A stretch of DNA of 64,000 nt from Hypomyces perniciosus. Its lineage: Eukaryota; Ascomycota; Sordariomycetes; Hypocreales; Hypocreaceae. The number at the start of each line of letters is the position of its first letter. Position 1 is the stretch's first letter. Position numbers and translations under genes: made by a program. The DNA lies in the NCBI GenBank assembly GCA_008477525.1, contig SPDT01000007.1, forward strand, positions 5,518,001-5,582,000. Reading direction: 5' to 3'. The notes under the pieces are model-generated. The model searched no databases, was not told the origin of the DNA, and was given only the letters and a program-made list of their open reading frames with translations. This document shows positions 57,783 to 64,000 of the stretch, piece by piece.

Positions 57783-59867
57783 GAGAGAAATAAGATATTA
57801 AATGGAACTAAGGGGAAAAGAGCGCACAAGCGGCCGATGGTGGGATACTGTCTTGACGGAAAGAAATGAGGCTTCCGGCAATATATATTGACAGACTTTG
57901 GGCGGCCGCCATCCCCAAAAGAGATGACAGAGGAGGGCGTTCAGCCGCGGGACCAGGGCCATTGGTCTGGATCTCTAAGCGCCGGACGTGCAGAATCGCG
58001 TCCGCCCAACTACGAGTAAGAAGGACGATTCAGTCACGAACAGCAGCATCGATACTCCACAGACTGCGGCAGTGGCGTTGCCGATTGGCGAAATACGAAG
58101 GCGTACTCCGAACGGAGTATATTATGTCGCGGTTCAAAACCTGCGGGCTGCCGACTCGCAGCTCCGGCCATTGTAGTGGGAATACTGTCTCGGGGTGTCG
58201 TCAAAGTGTGGCTGAGAGAGGGAGATGCCGGGGTCATTGAGGCAATGCAGTCCTTTTGCAGAGGTCTTGTGTATCCTTCAGACAAGAAATCGGGCGACGT
58301 GACGTGATATTCAATGTGGATGATCATGGATGAGAGTCTCTTCTTTTAAGCTTATTGGAGAAGGCCGATATTCAGGCCTGTTGGAGGGCCCGGCTGCCTG
58401 AAACACGATCCTCGGCAGTGTGGCTTAGTCCGTGTTTTGTGCTGCCAACAACAAATTTCGAGGCTCGAGATGACCAGTCACAGTGGCAAACTGGACAATG
58501 AAGCGCCGGAGCCTGAATATCCGCCGCATGTACGGAGTTTAGGAGGAAGATTATACTATATGAAGCGAGAAACGTCTTGGCTTTGGAAGGCGAAGCGCTA
58601 AAACAAGGTACCCGTAGTTAATCGCCCAGCTCCAGAGGCATCGGCATGCAAGTCATAGCACGAGTACGAGTACATACTAATAGAAATACCAGAGATCCAT
58701 CTTCATGAATTAGATCTATCTTATTTCGAGCCGCTCTAGTGTCAAGGTAAGGCCAGCGGGAACGTCGGCTCGGTCCTTGATGGCTGTGTATGCTAGCTTG
58801 CGAGAGTAAAGATATTTGGTGGGCTTAGACCTCCATGATTGATACAAGCCAAAAGGTTCGATGGAGGTGTTGTTGGAGGCCCTGAGGCAGCCTCGTATTG
58901 GCAACCAACACACCACAACCAACAGAAGGGGACAAAATGTGTGTGATGTGTACGAAGCAGACCTTCCGCCCACTTAAGATTAATCATCAGCATGTGATGG
59001 AATTGCCCGGCACAGCATAGGTGATAGTGATAGGACGTGAATCTATTTGGCTAAGTCCCTGGATGCCTTGTTGGAGGAGTGAAGCGAATGAGCTTCATAT
59101 TGACAAGGGAGGGCGACCTGGAGTTTTGATTTCTCACTCTTACCATTTGGTTTATCGGGTTATCATGTTTTGTCATCACATGTAACTACTATTTTGGGAA
59201 TCAAGCTTAGGACTTCGTAGCTGTTTCGTCTCTCATCCCCAACTACCTATTAAGGCTTCCTTGGTGCAGCGTCCTGCCTCACTAAGAGGTACTACTACTA
59301 CCTGTACGGAGTAGTCAGCAGTTGCCTGGATGTCCCCACTGACCAGCAACGGCACGCTAAACCCCGCTAACGAGTCCAGCCCGCTCAGCTCCAGTTTAGC
59401 TCTCACCATTCAGAGACAAACCAGAGCTCTCTCTTTTGCTTACACAGCAGGTGTCATCTAATACGAAAAACTATAATCCAGGTTCTGATGCAGGTTGGTT
59501 GTTGTTGGTTGCTGCTCTGCTCAGCCTCCTGCTAAGAGGTCCCCGCTCTCGATTCAACGGCACAGCCCCAAAGCCCCAGCAATATTGCTAGTGCTGCTAC
59601 TATGGAGTACTTCGTAGTACGGAGTACTTCGTAGTACTACTGTTGTTGGAGGAACATCACCTAATCCAGGCATTGACTCGACCTTCACCTTCGGGGGACC
59701 TGCCCGCTGTTTACAGGGACTTACCGAATACGTCATTTTCTGACCATCATCGACTAACCACACCCCATCCTTCATCCTTTCATCCTTCATCATTCCTCGC
59801 TTTTATCACCATCTCTGTCTGTCCCTTGGATCCTCACACTGTTTCTCTTCAGAGGCCATCCATCATC
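57783..59867. other. 2.1-kb divergent intergenic region
   Basis: Promoters of the CorA-like and Kelch genes. A near-palindrome TACTCCGAACGGAGTA (58104-58119) and further words occur at 58529, 59306-59315 and 59603-59640. No gene supported; open frames near 57866-58240 have no known domain. Confidence 0.55.
59603..59640. repeat. Tandem TACTTCGTAGTACGGAG repeat
   Basis: GGAGTACTTCGTAGTAC occurs twice in tandem about 250 bp upstream of the Kelch ATG, the best tandem example of the dispersed word family. Confidence 0.75.
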
Positions 59868-61499
59868 ATGGAACAGCTAAACACCCTCAGGCGTCACTCG
59901 GCCGAATGGTGGGAGGTTGCACAGAAGAACTTGGCCTCCATTCCGCAGCTGTCGTTGGACTCATTCCGAAGACACCCTTATCAAGACGGCATGAAAGGAA
60001 CATGGGAACGCATCGACCTTCCTCCGATTCCCCGTTCCTCGCATTCTCTAGATATCATTTCCGGCTGCGCCTACATCTTTGGCGGCGAGATTAACCCCCG
60101 CGAACTCGTCGACAATGATATGCACGTTATTAGGCTGCCCTTCAGCAGCGCCGGCGCCGACTACTTCAGGGTCAAGGCTAGAGCAGATATGCCGGTCATT
60201 GTCAGCGTTGAAGCACAGGAGGAAGAGCAGAGAGACTTGGACGAAGTGCCGCTGGAATTGTCGGAATCGTCAGGAGCCTCTGGCAATACCACACCGACTA
60301 GCGAAACCAAGAGCAAGGGCAAGGAACGGGCGGTAGAGGAGAAACCAATCCTCGGCGACGTACCGGAACCACGAGTCGGCCATGCGACTGCTACCATTGG
60401 AGCTCGCATATTCGTGTACGGTGGTTGTGGAGGGCCAGACATGAAGCCATTGGAAGAAGGTGGTCGTGTCTGGATCTTCGATACTCGAACCAGCGCCTGG
60501 ACCTACCTGGATCCTGTTCCTGCTGTCAAGGGCGGCTCTATCATCCCTCACCCATCTCCACGAAGCTACCACTGCGCGACCACTATCGATCGACCCCGCG
60601 ACTTTGCCCCGCCGCCGCCAAAGAAACCTGAGACCTGGCAGGAGTGGGCGCTCGGCGACACCTCCAAGACGGGCATTCCACAAGATCCCATCATTGGTCA
60701 TGTTGCCGAGGATGCCGTTGACGAAGAGTCGGATGGTTATGGCACTTTCTTCGTTCACGCCGGCTGTCTGGCAAACGGAGACCGTACCAGCGACCTCTGG
60801 GCTTTCGACATCCGTTCACGTACATGGACCGAGTTGCCCGCCGCACCTGGACCTGCCAGAGGAGGTGCTTCTATCTGCATCAGCAAGAGTCGTTTGTTCA
60901 GATTTGGCGGAAACGATGGTGAGAAGGAGCTCGGCGGCCAGCTTGACTTCTTGGACCTGCAGGTTGAAATGTTTGATGACAACATCACCAGAGGCGAGCT
61001 ATCCGTTCGCGCTCACGGTAGCTGGCAAAGCATTCTGGAGAACATCCCCGAGGCCTCCTCTACTGAAATACCCGCCGAGCCTTTCCAAAGCTGGCCAGCA
61101 CCACGCAGCATGACGTCTCTTCACTCCATCACCGTCGGTGGTGGGACCGAGTACCTCGTCTTAACTATGGGCGAAGCGAGCCCAAGTGCTGACGGATATG
61201 CTGGCGCGGGTAAATACCACAACGATGTCTGGATGTTCCAAGTTCCGCCGCTGGGCATGACAGCTGCTAGCATCACGTCCGCCATGCTCCACGCTGTGGG
61301 ACGCAAAACAGGAGAGGGGAAGTGGACTAAAATAGATATGGGGCCATATGACGAATACATCTTGGAGATGCCCAGGGCAAGGGGCTTGCTGGCAAGCGCA
61401 CCGATGACCGATTTGGAAGAGACTGGCATCGTGATCTGGGGCGGTCTTGAAGAGAGCAATAGGCGGCGTGGAGAGGGTTGGATCCTCAGACTGGGTTAG
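59868..61499 (+). CDS. Kelch-repeat protein
   Basis: Single exon, 543 aa. Six or so Kelch blades are visible: CAYIFGGEINPRELVDND (about 67), ARIFVYGGCGGPD (about 179), GTFFVHAGCLANGDRTSDLW (about 290), SRLFRFGGNDGEK (about 342), KYHNDVWMFQVPP (about 451) and TGIVIWGGLEESN (about 521). Together they should form a beta-propeller. An acidic Ser/Glu insertion (about 115-160) interrupts the second blade. There is no signal peptide, transmembrane helix or BTB/F-box partner domain, so it is probably a cytosolic interaction protein. Plant nitrile-specifier-like Kelch proteins have similar layout, but nothing shows that activity. ATG at 59868 starts MEQLNTLRR. Confidence 0.85.
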   Translation: MEQLNTLRRHSAEWWEVAQKNLASIPQLSLDSFRRHPYQDGMKGTWERIDLPPIPRSSHSLDIISGCAYIFGGEINPRELVDNDMHVIRLPFSSAGADYFRVKARADMPVIVSVEAQEEEQRDLDEVPLELSESSGASGNTTPTSETKSKGKERAVEEKPILGDVPEPRVGHATATIGARIFVYGGCGGPDMKPLEEGGRVWIFDTRTSAWTYLDPVPAVKGGSIIPHPSPRSYHCATTIDRPRDFAPPPPKKPETWQEWALGDTSKTGIPQDPIIGHVAEDAVDEESDGYGTFFVHAGCLANGDRTSDLWAFDIRSRTWTELPAAPGPARGGASICISKSRLFRFGGNDGEKELGGQLDFLDLQVEMFDDNITRGELSVRAHGSWQSILENIPEASSTEIPAEPFQSWPAPRSMTSLHSITVGGGTEYLVLTMGEASPSADGYAGAGKYHNDVWMFQVPPLGMTAASITSAMLHAVGRKTGEGKWTKIDMGPYDEYILEMPRARGLLASAPMTDLEETGIVIWGGLEESNRRRGEGWILRLG

Positions 61500-61747
61500 C
61501 CGAGTGCTTGCTTTTGTGGCGTTGCGTGAAATTAAGGAGGATCTCTTGAATATTTTCCAGGCGTTCATATGGACAATGAAAAGATATGATGTCTCTCATG
61601 CGCACACACAAAGCCCCGTTCGTGAACTCTTTGTCTATTCTTTTTTTTTCAGGCATTTCAACATAGCGTTATGTACAAATGGAAAACCCATGCAAAATAC
61701 CCCTTCCCCTCACTCTCCCCCACTTCATCACTTTTTAAAAAATAGTT

Positions 61748-62807
61748 TTACAAGTCTGCTCTCGTCTTCTCAACGCCCCACGGCTTTGACAACAGGTTCG
61801 TCTGACCAGCACTGTTCTCACACGTCTGTCTGCCGCTGAGGGGCCCGGCGGCGGGGACCTTTGCGGAGGTGCCGGCAGTGGTGGCGGCACTGGCCTTGAG
61901 GGTCTTGAGGAGCTCAACGACGGTTTCGGGGGTAAGGTCCTCATAGAAGTCGTCGTTGATCTGAATCATGGGGGCGTTGACACAGGCGCCGAGGCATTCG
62001 ACCTCGATGAAGGTGAAGAGGCCGTCTTTGGTGGTTTCGCCTTGCTTGATGCCGAGGTGCTCGGAGATGGCTTTGACGATGACGTCGGAGCCGCAGCCGC
62101 CCAGTTGGCAGGGAGTCTGTGTGAAGAGAGTTAGTTTATGGCCGTTGGGACTTGACGAAAGAAGAATCGTCTGGTTTGAAATATTGTGGTCTCCCCCCCG
62201 CCTTGATCGCCTCTATCGGAACCACACAGACTCTAGGACATAAAAAACAAGATTCGGGATGCTGCGTACCGTTGTGCAGGCCTGAACGAAGAATTTGCCA
62301 ACAGGGGTGCGGTTGTACATGGTGTAGAAGGAGGCCACTTCGTAGACTCGCATGGGGGGCATCTCGAGCAGACGGGCGACCTCGTTCATGACGCTGATGC
62401 TAGTGAAGCCGTGCTGGCGCTGACCGAGGTCAAGCATGGGCATAACGGCTGCCTTCTTGTACTGCGGGGGATACCGCTTGAGGATCTCGGCGATGAGCTT
62501 CTCATTCTTCTCGTTGAACTTGAAGGGCAGGTCGGGATTATTGTCCGGGGTGTTTCGGTGCTGCGGCAGCGGGTCAGCCTCGGCCTCATTGTAGCTGAAT
62601 GACGCCCATAATCGACCGGCGCTATCGGGACAACATCTCGAAAGCGAATTGCGCCCGAGGCTGGGGGGTTTTGGTGGTCCTTACCACTTGGAGGGTATCG
62701 CTCGGTCGGCAGGCTGTGATGGAAAAGGCGCGGGTCTGAGGGCGGGCGACACGCGAGGCGGCGCGGACGCAGGAGCGGAAGAGGAAGGGGGTGATTTTGC
62801 TCGCCAT
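61748..62807 (-). CDS. nuo-24: NADH:ubiquinone oxidoreductase 24 kDa subunit (complex I, NDUFV2/NuoE)
   Basis: Matrix-arm subunit of mitochondrial complex I carrying the N1a [2Fe-2S] cluster. Exons 62685-62807, 62270-62560 and 61748-62116 (introns 124 and 152 bp) encode 260 aa. A presequence ([19 protein letters not shown] to TRAFSITA) is followed by [13 protein letters not shown] and [20 protein letters not shown]. The four cluster cysteines are all present: C136 and C141 (QACTTTPC, created by the second splice) and C179 and C183 (CLGAC). The fungal C-terminal signature [16 protein letters not shown] ends the protein. Four CCAAT boxes lie 105-148 bp upstream. Confidence 0.96.
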
Positions 62808-63582
62808 TGTGATCGGATTGAGGATCGCGGCAGGTCAATGGCGGCGCTCGGCGGAGGTGAAGTTGGTCGTGAGAGAGCTTTCGCTTCGAAATGTCGCTGG
62901 TGATGGAGGATCCAATCCAATTGGAGCTGCTTGCAAAATGGACGATGGTGATTGGCTATGGCGGTTCAACCTCGGATAACCCACATCATATTGAAGCTTC
63001 TCCGAGCCCTCGTCTCACCGGTATTAATGATCACTATCAAAAAGTGTCATATCGTGGTTGACTACGGAGTAATGTATCCATGTTTTATTTGCTCCATTCA
63101 CTATATGCTCTGAGATGTTATGCTAAATGATGGGAAGCCTAATGCCAAAATAATATCGCACAGTGATGGCATTGCCACAACTCCGGGATACATGTCGATC
63201 CCACCTCATCACACGAACAATACAAAGCACAAGGCAGACTTCATCAAAGTGGCAACTTGTCCCACGAAAATCGCTCATTATATCTGTTGGATGTTTTATT
63301 CGAGTCAGAACGCCCAGTTGTTGTGACATCGCTGCAATCGTTAAATGAATGACACCAACCCTAACCCTGCTCAACCTTAGCCTACAAGAACTACCTGTCA
63401 CACCAGCTTCGTTCCGTTATAATTAAACATCGATAAATGTGTCTTTTGCTAATTCTATTTCTATGGATATCTAAATCTCATGCTTCCGCTTATGCCCGAG
63501 ATAACATTGCTACTAGACATGATAAATCACTGCAGGGGGAGAGCTTGGATCATTGGGACCCGTGAAGGTCGGAGGACCGATA
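62808..63582. other. Intergenic region upstream of complex I gene
   Basis: 775 bp between the complex I gene start and the 3' end of the OPT transporter gene. Holds the CCAAT cluster (62912-62955) and one CTACGGAGTAATG word (63061-63073). No gene seen. Confidence 0.55.
62912..62955. promoter_or_regulatory. CCAAT-box cluster (HAP/CBC complex sites)
   Basis: CCAATCCAATTGG (62912-62924) contains two direct and one inverted CCAAT, and another inverted copy (ATTGG) is at 62951-62955. They sit 105-148 bp upstream of the complex I 24 kDa start codon. The CCAAT-binding complex controls respiratory genes in fungi; binding here is inferred. Confidence 0.6.
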
Positions 63583-64000
63583 TTATGGCCCAAACTTGGT
63601 TCCCTTGGGCACTTTAATGTACGTGCAGCTATCCCAATCACAAGTGTTCTGTGGCAATGTTAGCAAGAAGACCGTGGCAATAGCAAGCTGCGTGTTGACT
63701 GACCTGATGGACGTCCGTTCCCCACCAGGAGAGCCGAGAGGCCACTCCTGTGTAGAAAATAGCAAAGAATATGATAACACCAGAAAGGGCAGTTGCAGAG
63801 TCCAGTGCAGAGCTGAGGACGAAGTTGTACCGGCGCCACCAGCCCTTGCTGCAACGCTTGATCCATAGACCGAAGATGAGACCGACAATGATCCAGCTAC
63901 CGTAGTTGGTTCCCGAAGCCGGTGGGATGTAGTTCAGGGCTCCGAAGAACAGAGGAACATGAACGCTCTTCAACCATTGCGTCTTGGGCCAGACCCAGGT
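63583..64000 (-). CDS. OPT-family oligopeptide transporter, C-terminal part, cut by window edge
   Basis: Proton-coupled transporter of small peptides in the plasma membrane. Two exons are visible: 63704-64000 (continuing right of the window) and 63583-63648, with a 55-bp intron. The read part starts TWVWPKTQWLKSVHVPLFFG, then NYIPPASGTNYGSWIIVGLIFG (a transmembrane helix). RYNFVLSSALDSATALSGVI and the last hydrophobic helix IIFFAIFYTGVASRLSWWG follow. After the splice the tail NTCDWDSCTYIKVPKGTKFGP ends the protein; it carries two Cys. The motifs are those of OPT family C-termini. About 120 residues are seen. Substrate cannot be inferred. Confidence 0.88.

Overview
This window is nuclear DNA of a filamentous ascomycete (Pezizomycotina, most likely Sordariomycetes and probably Hypocreales). 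Evidence: most genes have short introns of about 50 to 200 bp with GTRNGY-like donors and YAG acceptors. Genes are unclustered, lie on both strands, and are separated by 0.3 to 4.4 kb. Proteins are typical of filamentous fungi (VPS62, VAC7, CCZ1, an AXL2-like protein, fungal complex I 24 kDa subunit, fungal Kelch and dysferlin-domain proteins). I reconstructed 21 protein-coding genes by reading exons, introns and frames; those at both window edges are cut off.

Layout, left to right. 1-5.5 kb: 5' end of HIS7 (minus), a TFIIIC triple-barrel subunit (plus), then about 3 kb without a gene. 5.5-16.4 kb: VPS62 (plus) and two large unnamed fungal proteins (964 aa and 562 aa, both minus). 16.4-18.3 kb: a divergent ribosomal protein pair, RPL10 (minus) and RPL30 (plus). 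20-29 kb: a coiled-coil protein and VAC7 (both plus), separated by 4.4 kb without a recognisable gene. 29.9-34.3 kb: a second divergent pair, DIM1 (18S rRNA dimethylase, minus) and PRP6 (tri-snRNP, plus). 34.5-40.7 kb: a small three-exon membrane/LEA-like protein (minus), a dysferlin-domain protein (plus) and a mitochondrial PPR-type protein (plus). 41.6-47 kb: a seven-exon PP2C phosphatase and an AXL2-like polarity protein (both minus). 48.3-52.4 kb: an EFM6-like lysine methyltransferase and a secreted double-psi beta-barrel protein (both plus). 53-57.8 kb: CCZ1 and a CorA-like membrane protein (both minus). 59.9-64 kb: a Kelch protein (plus), complex I 24 kDa subunit (minus) and the 3' end of an OPT oligopeptide transporter (minus).

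These are mostly housekeeping genes: histidine and purine-linked metabolism, Pol III transcription, ribosome and spliceosome assembly, vacuole and endolysosome traffic, respiration and polarity. They do not form a pathway cluster. I found no biosynthetic cluster, defence system, CRISPR array, rRNA or tRNA gene.

The most unusual content is between genes. (1) A family of short words built from TAC spaced by GGAG, GAG or GAAG is dispersed through the gaps. The 8-mer ACGGAGTA or its complement occurs about 28 times by eye, and I saw none inside an annotated exon. (2) A 79-bp TA-flanked palindromic element near 50.48 kb looks like a tiny Tc1/mariner- or pogo-type MITE. (3) Recognisable regulatory sites include a CPC1/Gcn4 site upstream of HIS7, a Tbf1-like TTAGGGCTC between the ribosomal protein genes, and four CCAAT boxes upstream of the complex I gene.
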